Numbered from the stretch's first letter, positions 45,970 through 53,885 are shown. The stretch: 64,000 nt of DNA from Rothia koreensis (GCF_004136575.1 NZ_NOIQ01000001.1:434001-498000), one strand, 5' to 3'. Program-made: numbers and translations. The notes: generated by a model from the sequence alone, not told the origin.

Positions 45970-45975
45970 GGTTCC

Positions 45976-45981
45976 ATCGTA
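45976..45981 (-). promoter_or_regulatory. -10 box of the aminotransferase gene
   Basis: Read leftward, TACGAT ends six bases before the ATG at 45969, which would give a leaderless transcript. The -35 region is poor. Confidence 0.45.
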
Positions 45982-46041
45982 GGGTGGATCACACGTTTCC
46001 GCCGATCAGTACGTCATGACCCGCATCTGCAGGTCCTGGGC

Positions 46042-46070
46042 CTGTCATACGTGGCCCCGACTGTTATTTT
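46042..46070 (+). promoter_or_regulatory. coaD promoter with leaderless start
   Basis: CTGTCA (46042-46047) and TATTTT (46065-46070) are separated by 17 bases. The -10 box ends six bases before the coaD ATG, so transcription should start at the start codon. No ribosome binding site is present. Confidence 0.6.
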
Positions 46071-46076
46071 GGGGAC

Positions 46077-46547
46077 ATGAGTCTTGCCGTTTGCCCGGGT
46101 TCCTTCGATCCTATTCACAACGGACACGTCGAAATCATCACGCGCGCCACCAAAATCTTTTCCGGCGGAGTGATCGTTGCCGTGTCCAACAACCCCGCCA
46201 AGAAATACCGATTCCAGTTGGAAGAGAGACTGGAAATGGTGACCGAGGTTTTCGGGTGGCTCGACGGCGTCGTCGTCCAACCCATGTCGGACGGCCTCCT
46301 CGCGGATTTCGTCCGGTCCCAGGGAGCCACCGCGATCATCAAGGGACTCCGGGACTCCAAGGACTTCGAGTACGAAGCACCGATGGCAACGATGAACCGC
46401 AATATCAGCGGCGCCGAGACCGTATTCCTGGCCGCGGACCCCAAGAACGGCCACCTTTCCTCTTCCCTCATCAAGGAAGTTGCCTCTTTCGGCGGCGACA
46501 TCCGAGGTTTCGTTCCCCGTTCGGTGGCCCGGCGGCTGGTTCCCTGA
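46077..46547 (+). CDS. coaD: phosphopantetheine adenylyltransferase
   Basis: CoaD transfers AMP to 4'-phosphopantetheine in coenzyme A synthesis. The 156-residue protein has the nucleotidyltransferase motif DPIHNGH (11-17), the segment KGLRDSKDFEYE and the C-terminal HLSSSLIKEVASFGGD with the equivalent of the ISSS(T) motif. The length is standard. Transcription appears to begin at the ATG. It is followed by a 150-base structured gap before the yceD-rpmF operon. Confidence 0.96.
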   Translation: MSLAVCPGSFDPIHNGHVEIITRATKIFSGGVIVAVSNNPAKKYRFQLEERLEMVTEVFGWLDGVVVQPMSDGLLADFVRSQGATAIIKGLRDSKDFEYEAPMATMNRNISGAETVFLAADPKNGHLSSSLIKEVASFGGDIRGFVPRSVARRLVP

Positions 46548-46570
46548 CCGGACCGCCTGGTCGCGCGACA

Positions 46571-46621
46571 CGGTACGAATCGCGGCAAGCATGATGTTGC
46601 GCACAGCGACACATCGTACCG
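46571..46621. repeat. 8-bp inverted repeat with structured spacer between coaD and yceD
   Basis: CGGTACGA (46571-46578) and TCGTACCG (46614-46621) can pair around a 35-base spacer that itself contains GCAA/TTGC. It lies upstream of the yceD promoter. It may be a coaD terminator or an operator; there is no T run. Confidence 0.4.
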
Positions 46622-46631
46622 CTGGCGGGAC

Positions 46632-46660
46632 TTGTGAGCTCACGCGGACCTGGGTAGGCT
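46632..46660 (+). promoter_or_regulatory. promoter of the yceD-rpmF operon
   Basis: TTGTGA (46632-46637) and TAGGCT (46655-46660) are 17 bases apart. Transcription would begin near 46667, and AGGAG at 46687-46691 would then be the ribosome binding site. Confidence 0.5.
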
Positions 46661-46697
46661 GGTCAGTCGGTCATGACGTCAGAATCAGGAGTTCATC

Positions 46698-47276
46698 ATC
46701 AAGAATGACAATTCATCGTCCCTGAGGATCGAGGTCAGGGACCTGGCCCATCGTCCCGGGACCATGAATGCTCTCGAGAAGACGGTGGCCGCGCCCCAAG
46801 ACTTCGGGAATGCTCTGATCGGAGCGCCCGAGGGTTCCGACATTGTGCTCGATCTCCGCCTCGAATCGGTTCATGATGGTATCTTGGTCAGTGGTGTTGC
46901 CTCCGTGGACGTACATGGGGAGTGCAGCCGTTGTCTGGATCCCATCGATTTTCCGGTTTCGGCTGACATTCAAGAGCTCTATGTTTTTGAACCTGCACCA
47001 GAAGGCCCGTCGGAAGACGAAGCAGACGAGCAGTACCGCGTCGAGGACGATTCCATCGATCTCGAGCCGGTTCTGCGGGATGCGGTCATTACGCAACTGC
47101 CGTTCCAGCCCGTGTGCCGTGAGGATTGTCAGGGACTGTGCTCCGAGTGCGGAGTGCGACTTGATGAGAATCCCGGTCATCACCACGAGATTCTGGATCC
47201 TCGCTGGTCGGCCCTTTCCGGGCTGTTCGGTGCGGAGGCCGCAAACGAGACAACCGAGACGAGAGAAGAGAGATAG
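46698..47276 (+). CDS. yceD: YceD/DUF177 family protein (start codon unusual)
   Basis: YceD (DUF177) proteins are encoded just before rpmF and are linked to 23S rRNA/large-subunit assembly. About 192 residues from 46698, with a zinc-like cysteine pair CSRC (GECSRCLDP) and, near the C-terminus, [13 protein letters not shown] followed by DPRWSAL. The first in-frame ATG is 46764 (MNALEKTV). However, the family-typical [14 protein letters not shown] lies before it, and the frame is open back to the TGA at 46674 without ATG, GTG or TTG. AGGAG sits six bases before the ATC at 46698. I therefore place the start there tentatively; 46764 is the conservative alternative. Confidence 0.75.
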   Translation: MKNDNSSSLRIEVRDLAHRPGTMNALEKTVAAPQDFGNALIGAPEGSDIVLDLRLESVHDGILVSGVASVDVHGECSRCLDPIDFPVSADIQELYVFEPAPEGPSEDEADEQYRVEDDSIDLEPVLRDAVITQLPFQPVCREDCQGLCSECGVRLDENPGHHHEILDPRWSALSGLFGAEAANETTETREER

Positions 47277-47278
47277 CC

Positions 47279-47482
47279 GTGGCTGTTCCCAAGCGGAAAA
47301 TGTCCCGCGCCAATACGCGAGCACGTCGCTCCCAGTGGAAGGCATCCGCGCCTCAGCTGGTCAAGACCGTTGAAAACGGCAAGGTGACCTACAGCCTTCC
47401 GCACCAGGCGAAGGTCGTCACCGACTCCGCCGGCACCCCGCTGTACCTCGAGTACAAGGGTCGCAAGGTGGCCGACGTCTAA
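47279..47482 (+). CDS. rpmF: 50S ribosomal protein L32
   Basis: L32 of the large ribosomal subunit, 67 residues. It begins [20 protein letters not shown], the usual highly basic N-terminus. The zinc-ribbon cysteines of many L32 proteins are absent; the C-terminal half reads [16 protein letters not shown] and has no Cys. This is the C-minus form common in Micrococcaceae. GTG 47279 is two bases after the yceD stop, so the genes are coupled. rnc starts nine bases after its stop. Confidence 0.96.
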   Translation: MAVPKRKMSRANTRARRSQWKASAPQLVKTVENGKVTYSLPHQAKVVTDSAGTPLYLEYKGRKVADV

Positions 47483-47491
47483 GACGTCCCC

Positions 47492-48226
47492 ATGACTACC
47501 GTGGACAACGGAGAGCTCCTGAAGCGTCTCGGCGTCGATATCGATGCCGAGACGCTTCAGCTGGCTCTGACCCACAGATCCTTCGCCTACGAGAACGGTC
47601 CGCTCCCTCACAACGAGCGGCTCGAATTCCTGGGCGATTCCGTGCTCGGCCTGGCCGTGACCACGGAGCTCTACACGCGCTTTCCCGACCTGTCGGAAGG
47701 CGAACTCGCCAAACGGCGTGCCGCCGTGGTGTCCGAGCGTTCCCTGGCTGCCATTGCCCGGTCCCTCGGCCTCGGGCCGCACATACGGCTCGGCCGCGGC
47801 GAATCGATGACCCACGGGGACGACAAGGACTCGATTCTCGCGGACACGATGGAGGCACTGTTCGGTGCCACCTATATCTCGTGCGGGGGAGACCGCGCCC
47901 GTGACCTGGTCCTCCGGCTCACCAGTGCCCTGCTCGACGACGACTTCGTCCTCGGAGCAGGTCGTGACTGGAAGACCGAGATCCAGGAGCTGGCTGCGGA
48001 GCTCGACCTCGGAGAGATCCAGTACGTGGTCACCGGTACCGGCCCGGACCACGCGCGTGTGTTCGAAGCCGATCTCCGCATCGGGGACAAGACCTACGGC
48101 GTCGGGACGGGATCGGCGAAGAAACACGCCGAACGGTCCGCCGCCGAAGCCGCGTACCGGTACCTGACCTCCCAGGAAGACGCCCCGACGACGCTGCTGA
48201 TCGAGGATTCCTCGGACGGTGCCTGA
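47492..48226 (+). CDS. rnc: ribonuclease III
   Basis: RNase III cuts double-stranded RNA, including the rRNA precursor. The 244-residue protein has the signature NERLEFLGDSVL (41-52), a second acidic site DTMEALFGA, and a C-terminal double-stranded RNA-binding domain from about 165 (DWKTEIQELAAEL to AKKHAERSAAEAAYRYL). Start ATG 47492 lies nine bases after rpmF. Its end overlaps mutM by eight bases. Transcription is probably from the yceD promoter. Confidence 0.96.
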   Translation: MTTVDNGELLKRLGVDIDAETLQLALTHRSFAYENGPLPHNERLEFLGDSVLGLAVTTELYTRFPDLSEGELAKRRAAVVSERSLAAIARSLGLGPHIRLGRGESMTHGDDKDSILADTMEALFGATYISCGGDRARDLVLRLTSALLDDDFVLGAGRDWKTEIQELAAELDLGEIQYVVTGTGPDHARVFEADLRIGDKTYGVGTGSAKKHAERSAAEAAYRYLTSQEDAPTTLLIEDSSDGA

Positions 48227-49166
48227 ACTTCCCGAAGTGGAGGTCGTGCGCTCCGGGCTCGCACGGCACATTCTCGGCGCGCGCATTGATGCCGTGGAAG
48301 TTCTCGAAACACGGTCTCTGCGGCGGGACCCCGGTACGGCCGCGGAATTCGCGGCCTTCCTGCGCTGCCAGAAGATCGTCGACGTCTGCCGTCGAGGAAA
48401 ATACATGTGGTTGCGGCTGTCTGCCGGCCCAGAAGACGCGGCCCCGCAGTCAGGCCCGTGCGACCCGACGGCCGTGGTCGTTCACCTGGGCATGAGCGGC
48501 CAGGTCCTCCTCACCGAAGCAGGCGCGCCGGACCACCGACATCTGCGCCTCAGGCTGGCCCTGACCGGTCCGGGCGGCAACCGCCTCGACATGCGGTTCG
48601 TGGACCAGAGAATCTTCGGTGGGATGTATCGCGATCCCGTGGTCGGCGTCGTCGACACGGAAGGGCAGGCCGTGCCTGCGGCGTCGAGCAGTGTTCTCGA
48701 CCTGGCCGAAATCCCCGCTACCGTCTCCCACATCGGCCGTGATCCGTTGGACGCGCACTTCGACGAGGCATCCTTCCGGCGTCGTCTGAGCCGGACGAGC
48801 AGCGGAATCAAAAGAGTCCTCCTGGACCAGACCACGATCTCCGGGATAGGCAACATCTATGCCGACGAGGCCTTGTGGCGGGCCGGTCTGCACTACGCCA
48901 CGCCGGCCCGGTCCCTCACCCAGTCCCAAGCGGAAGAATTGCTGGCGGCCTGTACGGAGGTCATGACGGCGGCCCTGGCCGAAGGCGGGACCAGCTTCGA
49001 CGCGCTGTATGTCAACGTCAACGGCGAGTCCGGGTACTTCGAACGTGGGCTCAACGTGTACGGGCGTTCGGGGGAGCCCTGCAAGCGGTGCGGGGCCTTG
49101 GTGGTCAGGGAACGATTCATGAACCGTTCGAGCTACTTGTGCCCTGTGTGCCAGCGGGAGCGTTAG
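48219..49166 (+). CDS. mutM: formamidopyrimidine-DNA glycosylase
   Basis: MutM (Fpg) removes 8-oxoguanine and formamidopyrimidines and nicks the abasic site. The 315-residue protein begins (M)PELPEVEVV, with the catalytic proline exposed after Met removal and the following Glu. It includes HLGMSGQVLL, the helix-two-turn-helix region VLLDQTTISGIGNIYADEALW and a C-terminal Cys4 zinc finger (CKRCG ... CPVC). The GTG start at 48219 lies within the rnc end. In related genomes smc follows; here a block of about 8.8 kb intervenes. Confidence 0.96.
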   Translation: MPELPEVEVVRSGLARHILGARIDAVEVLETRSLRRDPGTAAEFAAFLRCQKIVDVCRRGKYMWLRLSAGPEDAAPQSGPCDPTAVVVHLGMSGQVLLTEAGAPDHRHLRLRLALTGPGGNRLDMRFVDQRIFGGMYRDPVVGVVDTEGQAVPAASSSVLDLAEIPATVSHIGRDPLDAHFDEASFRRRLSRTSSGIKRVLLDQTTISGIGNIYADEALWRAGLHYATPARSLTQSQAEELLAACTEVMTAALAEGGTSFDALYVNVNGESGYFERGLNVYGRSGEPCKRCGALVVRERFMNRSSYLCPVCQRER

Positions 49167-49265
49167 GCGAGCAGAGCGGCAGGGCGTTCGGTGGTCAGGC
49201 GGTTCGGTGGAGGTGACGGGCTCGGATGCCTGTCTTTGAGACGACGTTACTCTTGATCGTTGGCG

Positions 49266-49571
49266 TCAGGCGACCTGGATGCGCTGGTCTCCGACCACGT
49301 ACTCGATGGCGAGTCCGCCGCCGACGGCTTCGAGGTATCTGCGGACCGTGCCGATCTTGGCGCTGTCGAGGTCACCGTGCTCGATCTTGGAGACCTGACG
49401 CTGGCCGACGCCGATGAGCTCGGCGAGCTGTGCCTGGGTGAGGTCGGCCTGTTCTCGCAGCTCGCGCAGTTGGTATGCGCGGACCTCGGAGATCATCCGC
49501 TCCTTGTGCGCCTCGACGCGCTTCCGATCTACCGGGTGCTCGGCGACGAAGTGCTTCAGCGTCATGGCCAT
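49266..49571 (-). CDS. higA: HigA-type antitoxin, XRE family
   Basis: A 101-residue DNA-binding antitoxin. Residues 43-67 form the helix-turn-helix LTQAQLAELIGVGQRQVSKI, followed by EHGDL, and the C-terminus (GGGLAIEYVVGDQRIQVA) is beta-rich. ATG 49571 overlaps the end of the toxin remnant by ten bases. It is the second gene, as in toxin-first higBA operons. HigA proteins neutralise HigB and repress the operon. Here the toxin frame is broken, so it may persist as a lone repressor. Confidence 0.85.
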   Translation of the reverse strand: MAMTLKHFVAEHPVDRKRVEAHKERMISEVRAYQLRELREQADLTQAQLAELIGVGQRQVSKIEHGDLDSAKIGTVRRYLEAVGGGLAIEYVVGDQRIQVA

Positions 49572-49923
49572 CTTGGTCGCTCTCCTCTCAGCCTGCGCAG
49601 GTGGTCGTCGAATAGGTCGTCGGCCAGTGGGATGTTCTTCTTGTACCAGCGGATCCAGTTGCCTGCCTTGTTGCCGGCGATCAGCAGGATTGCCGATCGC
49701 TGGGGGTCGAAGGCGAACAGGATCCGGAGCTCGGAGCGCCCGGAGGACCCGGGCCGAAGCTCCTTCATATTGTGATGCCTGGACGCCGTCACGGTGTCGA
49801 CGATGGGTCGGCCGAGTTGCGGGCCGCGATCTTCCAGTAGCTCGCGGCAACGACCTGTTCACGCGAATCAACGTCCAGTGAACTGAGCCATCCTGCGATC
49901 AGCTCAATGTCCACCCTCCACAT
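49562..49923 (-). pseudogene. higB: HigB-type toxin (Gp49-like), disrupted by a frameshift
   Basis: Two frames together encode a RelE/HigB-like mRNA interferase. From ATG 49923, the N-terminal part MWRVDIELIAGWLSSLDVDS runs to about 49845. The reading then continues one frame over as ELLEDRGPQLGRPIVDTV, ending with NKAGNWIRWYKKNIPLADD. A one-base deletion at about 49843-49845 explains the shift; the mended product would be about 120 residues, the usual size. In the first frame translation would run to a stop at 49789. A sequencing error is the alternative. No slippery heptamer for programmed frameshifting was seen. Confidence 0.8.
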
Positions 49924-49929
49924 GACACG

Positions 49930-49951
49930 AGTGTAGACCATGGAGGGTCTA
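49930..49951 (-). promoter_or_regulatory. higBA promoter and operator
   Basis: Read leftward, the -10 box TACACT (49930-49935) ends six bases before the higB ATG. It overlaps a perfect inverted repeat TAGACC/GGTCTA (49934-49939 and 49946-49951, six-base spacer). This is the expected place for HigA autorepression. Confidence 0.55.
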
Positions 49952-50143
49952 TCGGCCATGGGCACGTCGGCGTTCGTGTTTCCGATGGTGCTATCGCGTG
50001 TCGCTGCCCCCGGCAGATACGTCCCAAGAATCGGGAATCGTCCGGCGTTGCCCATGTCAACGGTTCAGGGCGGTATCATCGCAACTCATACGCCGAACTG
50101 AGCCCAGCGGATCTGCCCCAGACCGCTTCGAGGAGCATGCACC

Positions 50144-51343
50144 ATGATGTCGCACCACCCCATCGCCATCCTCGGCGCCGGACTCGGAGGGCTGACCGCC
50201 GCCCGCGTTCTCCACGTCCACGGGATCGAGGCCACCGTGTTCGAGCTGGAAGCCGACCGGCACGCTCGAGTGCAGGGCGGCATGCTGGATATTCACGATC
50301 ACAACGGTCAGCTCGGTATCCGGGAGGCCGGGCTCTGGGATTCTTTTCTTGAAATCGTCCATCCCGGGGGAGAGGCCATGCGCATCCTCGACCACCGTGC
50401 GCATATCCTGTACGAGGACAGCGACGACGGTGATCTTACCCGACCAGAGGTCGACCGGGGAGCACTCCGCGATCTGCTCATCGACGCGGTGCCACAGGGC
50501 TCCATCGTCTGGGGACACAAAGCCATCAACGTCCGCCCTAACACGGAGGGCCCGGGCAGATTTTCGATCGACTTCAGCAACGGCCAGACCGTAACGACTG
50601 ACCTCCTGGTTGGGGCGGACGGTGCCTGGTCAAAGGTGAGGCCGCTCCTGACGGACGCCCGGCCGTCCTACACGGGAATATCTTTCGTCGAATCCGACCT
50701 CTTCGACGCGTCGGAGCAGCATCCGTCCGAGGCGTTGGCCATGGGTGAGGGCATGCTCATGGCTTTCCGGGGGAGCACCGGCGTCCTCGGGCATGCAGAG
50801 CCCGACGGCTCCCTGCACGCTTACGTCGGGTTGCGCGTTTCCGAAGACTGGATCGAGGTTTTCGAAGGGATCGACGAGGCGGCGGCACTAAATCTGGTCC
50901 TCGACCGCCTCGATGGCTGGGACGACTCTCTCCGTGGCCTGATTCGCAACGCTGATGTCCCATTGACGCCTCGACGCATCCACGCACTTTCGGTGGGTGT
51001 CAGCTGGGATCGCGTGCCGGGAGTGACTCTCCTGGGCGACGCCGCCCACCTCATGAGCCCGTTTGCCGGAGAGGGTGCCAACCTTGCCATGTACGACGGT
51101 GCGCGGCTCGCGCTGGCCATCGCTTCGCACCCGGACGACGTCGACGTGGCGATGGCTGAATACGAATCCGAGCTGTTCCCGCGGGCGACCGAGGCCGCAA
51201 GAGAGTCCGCAGAGAGCCTGGAAATGATGTTTCGCGCCGATTCGCCTGCTGGTCTGGTGGAGATGTTCGAAGGCATGCAGCTCGACGATGCAGGTGCCGG
51301 GCCCAACAGGAATTCCCTTGCACGTGGCCAGGACCCGGAATAG
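50144..51343 (+). CDS. FAD-dependent monooxygenase (TetX/PHBH-like)
   Basis: A 399-residue flavoprotein of the aromatic hydroxylase superfamily. The FAD-binding GAGLGG is at 11-16, the middle motif is LLVGADGAWSKVR, and the second FAD motif is LLGDAAHLMSPFAGEGANLAM (GD at about 297). The C-terminus is the short helical type, as in TetX-like and antibiotic-modifying enzymes. ATG 50144 has AGGAG upstream. Aromatic or polyketide-like compounds are likely substrates, but the exact one is unknown. It precedes an ABM-domain gene by 40 bases, suggesting one small operon. Confidence 0.85.
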   Translation: MMSHHPIAILGAGLGGLTAARVLHVHGIEATVFELEADRHARVQGGMLDIHDHNGQLGIREAGLWDSFLEIVHPGGEAMRILDHRAHILYEDSDDGDLTRPEVDRGALRDLLIDAVPQGSIVWGHKAINVRPNTEGPGRFSIDFSNGQTVTTDLLVGADGAWSKVRPLLTDARPSYTGISFVESDLFDASEQHPSEALAMGEGMLMAFRGSTGVLGHAEPDGSLHAYVGLRVSEDWIEVFEGIDEAAALNLVLDRLDGWDDSLRGLIRNADVPLTPRRIHALSVGVSWDRVPGVTLLGDAAHLMSPFAGEGANLAMYDGARLALAIASHPDDVDVAMAEYESELFPRATEAARESAESLEMMFRADSPAGLVEMFEGMQLDDAGAGPNRNSLARGQDPE

Positions 51344-51383
51344 CGTGATCAGAAGATTCCGGACAAGGGAGATGAAACCGTCC

Positions 51384-51710
51384 ATGGCACTCAACGACCA
51401 GCCCGGCTATGTCATCAGGATGCGAGCGAAGCCCGGGATGGGTGATCGTCTGTTCGAGCTCGCGACCGAGGGCATGTTCAAGTCCGGTGCCTCCGACCGG
51501 TTCATCATGCTGCGCGAGGACGACGACCCCGATGTCCTGTGGAATATCGAGATCTTCCGGTCCCAGGAGGACAAGGACCGCTACGAGAACAGCACCCTGG
51601 CGGACGAGCTCCGGGACGAGATCCTCGAGACTCTGGACGGGCCTCCGCTGATGCGCGTGGATGTGCACCCGCACGCGGTGATTCCGGAGCTGCCCGGCGA
51701 CTCGGCCTGA
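51384..51710 (+). CDS. small quinol monooxygenase/ABM-domain-like protein
   Basis: A 108-residue ferredoxin-like (dimeric alpha-beta barrel) protein: PGYVIRMRAKPGMGDRLFEL, then ENSTLADEL, and the final strand PPLMRVDVHPHAVIPE. This pattern fits the antibiotic biosynthesis monooxygenase (ABM) domain group, though family members can have other roles. AAGGGAG lies about 12 bases before ATG 51384; ATG 51372 sits directly on that site and is less likely. It is linked to the FAD monooxygenase upstream and converges with the DapA-family gene. Confidence 0.7.
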   Translation: MALNDQPGYVIRMRAKPGMGDRLFELATEGMFKSGASDRFIMLREDDDPDVLWNIEIFRSQEDKDRYENSTLADELRDEILETLDGPPLMRVDVHPHAVIPELPGDSA

Positions 51711-51767
51711 CCCAGTCGTGGACCGGCGTGCCCTCTTTGGGCGCCGCCGTTCGTTCGGTGGGTGAAT

Positions 51768-52673
51768 TTAGTCGAGATCCAAGTGGCTCAGCACGTCGGA
51801 AATCTTCGCGCGCTGGCTGGCCGAAAGTGGTTGCAGAGGATCGGGCAGACAGTTGTCGGGCGCCAGGCCCAGATGCTCGGCTATCGCCGCCACCACGCGC
51901 AGGCTCCCTCCGAATTCGGCGAACAGATCCCACAGTGGGGCCAGTCGCTCCGACTCGGCGACGGCGTCGGCCGGCCTGCCCTGCTGCACGGCGCGGGTGA
52001 TGGCGAGCGCGGGTTCGGGCAGCGTCCCGGCGATGACCGAATACCAGGCGTCGCATCCCGCCGCGAGACCGGCCGCACCATACGCATCTCCCGAGACGCC
52101 AATGGTCACGTGCTCGGGTACGGCCGCTCGGATGGCTGCGACGTGAGCACGTGCGGCGTCCGGATCGGTGGGAACGCCCGGGATCTTGATCGAGCAGATC
52201 CCCGGCAGCTCGGCGATGCGGGCGTAGAGCTCATGGGTGAACGAGAAGTGCGTGGTCCCGGGATTGTCATAGACGATCACAGGAAGATCGGTGTGCTGGG
52301 TGACCGCACGATAGAGCTCGACGACGTCGTCGTGCGTCAGAGGCTGATAGGTCATGGGGGCAAGAAGCAGCCCCGAGGCGCCGGCGGCCTGCGCGGCCTC
52401 GGCGTTGGCCACAACGTGCGACGTCCGCAGCGCGCCGATGCCGACGACCACGGGTGTCTCCCCGGCGTGCTCGACAGCGATGCGTGCAACGTGGGCACGT
52501 TCTTCCGTGGTGAGGTAAGCGTACGAACCCGTCGAACCCAAGGCGGTGATCGCATCGACGCCCGTGGAGGACAAACGTTCCACAAGTCCGGCGAATGAAC
52601 GATCGTCCACCGCATCATCCCGGAGCGGGGTCAGCGGAAAAGCGCTCAATCCGGTGAATCCAGTCATGACCAC
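51768..52673 (-). CDS. dihydrodipicolinate synthase (DapA) family aldolase/lyase
   Basis: A 301-residue TIM-barrel class I aldolase. The N-terminal FPLTPLRDDAVDDRSFAGLV and TALGSTGSYAYLTTEE are family-typical, with the catalytic tyrosine in VIVYDNPGTTHF and the Schiff-base lysine in CSIKIPGVP. The family covers DapA, N-acetylneuraminate lyase, KDG aldolase and others. The place outside any lysine operon and beside oxygenase and ole genes argues against the housekeeping DapA. The substrate is unknown. It lies 87 bases past oleD on the same strand. Confidence 0.8.
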   Translation of the reverse strand: MVMTGFTGLSAFPLTPLRDDAVDDRSFAGLVERLSSTGVDAITALGSTGSYAYLTTEERAHVARIAVEHAGETPVVVGIGALRTSHVVANAEAAQAAGASGLLLAPMTYQPLTHDDVVELYRAVTQHTDLPVIVYDNPGTTHFSFTHELYARIAELPGICSIKIPGVPTDPDAARAHVAAIRAAVPEHVTIGVSGDAYGAAGLAAGCDAWYSVIAGTLPEPALAITRAVQQGRPADAVAESERLAPLWDLFAEFGGSLRVVAAIAEHLGLAPDNCLPDPLQPLSASQRAKISDVLSHLDLD

Positions 52674-52760
52674 TTCCTGTTCCTGTTCATGCCCCTCGCG
52701 ATCCGGTGGACCACATCGAGTGATTCCTCATCGCCCCCGAAGCGGCGTGCGGACGCCGTC

Positions 52761-53885
52761 TCAGACGAGCGGGCGCAACGACGCGGTGTTCTCGCTGCTG
52801 CGCGGGCGATAGTACCGACGCAGGCTTTCCATGCCCTCGTCGATCGAAACCTCGGGCTTCCAGTCGAGCAATTCGTGCGTCTCGCGCTGATCGAACCAGT
52901 GGGAGGTCGACAATTGCTCGGCCAGGAACCGAGTCATGGGAGGTTCGTCCGCACCCGGTCGCCGAGCCCAGATCTTCTCCACCACACTGCCTGCCAGCTT
53001 GGCCACGGACGCGGGGACCGTGCGTTGGGGCGGCTGGACTCCGGCGGCCTCGCACATCATCGTCATGAGTTCCCCGACGGTCCGCGGCTCACCGTTGCTG
53101 ATGACCAGGGGTTTCCCGTGCACGGTCTCGAGGCGTTCGAAATCACGGAGCACGGCCTCGGCCGCGTTGTCGACGTACGTTGAATCGATCAGTGCCGCCC
53201 CGGCGTCGAGCAGGGGAATCCCTCCGCGTGAGGCGCGTTCGATGACACGCTCAACGAGTTGGGTATCGCCGGGTCCCCAGACCAGATGCGGACGGACGAC
53301 GCCCACCAGGAGGTCTTGCGAATCGTAGTCGAGGGCCAGCCGCTCCGCGTATGCCTTGGACCGGGCATAATTGCCGCGCGCATTGTCGGGATCGGCCGGT
53401 TGGTTTCCCTGCCCCATGAATGCGGAGCCCGCGTGGGACACGGACGGCGAGGAGACCTGGACGAACCGGCCGATGCCCTCCGCCCGGGCCCCCTCGAGCA
53501 GAATGCGGGTACCCGTCACATTGGTCTCGACATATTCTTCCCAAGGGCCCGTGACGGAAACCTTCGCTGCCAAGTGCACGACGGCGTCGGCACCGTCGAG
53601 GGCGCGGGACACGTGATCGGGATGGGTGATGGATCCACGATGCTGCTCGAATCGTTCGAGCCCCTTGGGCTGCAGGGATTCCCTCACCGCGACGGCATCC
53701 CTGCGCTGGAAGCACCGCACGGTGTACCCGGCCCGGATGAGCTTGAGGGCCACGCGCGACCCGAGGAGGCCGCTCGCACCCGTCACGACGACGGTCCGGT
53801 CCTTGGAGTTTTCCAAGGAGCTGTCTGGCAGAATCGCCCGCCGCCCGCTCGGATCGGGAGCCGTCCATGCTGCGGTCTTGCTCAT
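52761..53885 (-). CDS. oleD: OleD: NADPH-dependent 2-alkyl-3-ketoacid reductase
   Basis: OleD is an extended short-chain dehydrogenase that reduces the 2-alkyl-3-ketoacid made by OleA to the 3-hydroxyacid. The 374-residue protein has the Rossmann motif TGASGLLG (35-42), VHLAAKVS, a catalytic Ser pair in QVSSPSVS and the YxxxK pair Y173/K177 (NYARSKAYAE). ATG 53885 overlaps the oleBC stop by four bases, so the genes are coupled. The longer frame to 54359 is a shadow of oleBC. It is the last gene of the leftward oleA-oleBC-oleD operon. Confidence 0.9.
   Translation of the reverse strand: MSKTAAWTAPDPSGRRAILPDSSLENSKDRTVVVTGASGLLGSRVALKLIRAGYTVRCFQRRDAVAVRESLQPKGLERFEQHRGSITHPDHVSRALDGADAVVHLAAKVSVTGPWEEYVETNVTGTRILLEGARAEGIGRFVQVSSPSVSHAGSAFMGQGNQPADPDNARGNYARSKAYAERLALDYDSQDLLVGVVRPHLVWGPGDTQLVERVIERASRGGIPLLDAGAALIDSTYVDNAAEAVLRDFERLETVHGKPLVISNGEPRTVGELMTMMCEAAGVQPPQRTVPASVAKLAGSVVEKIWARRPGADEPPMTRFLAEQLSTSHWFDQRETHELLDWKPEVSIDEGMESLRRYYRPRSSENTASLRPLV

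Noticed and set aside
49789-49923. Programmed frameshifting in the HigB-type toxin
   Set aside because: No slippery heptamer or downstream stimulatory hairpin is visible at 49843-49845, and HigB toxins are not known to need one. A plain one-base loss is simpler.
51768-52673. The housekeeping dihydrodipicolinate synthase dapA
   Set aside because: The family match is clear, but the context has no lysine genes and lies in the accessory block, so the specific lysine role is not supported.
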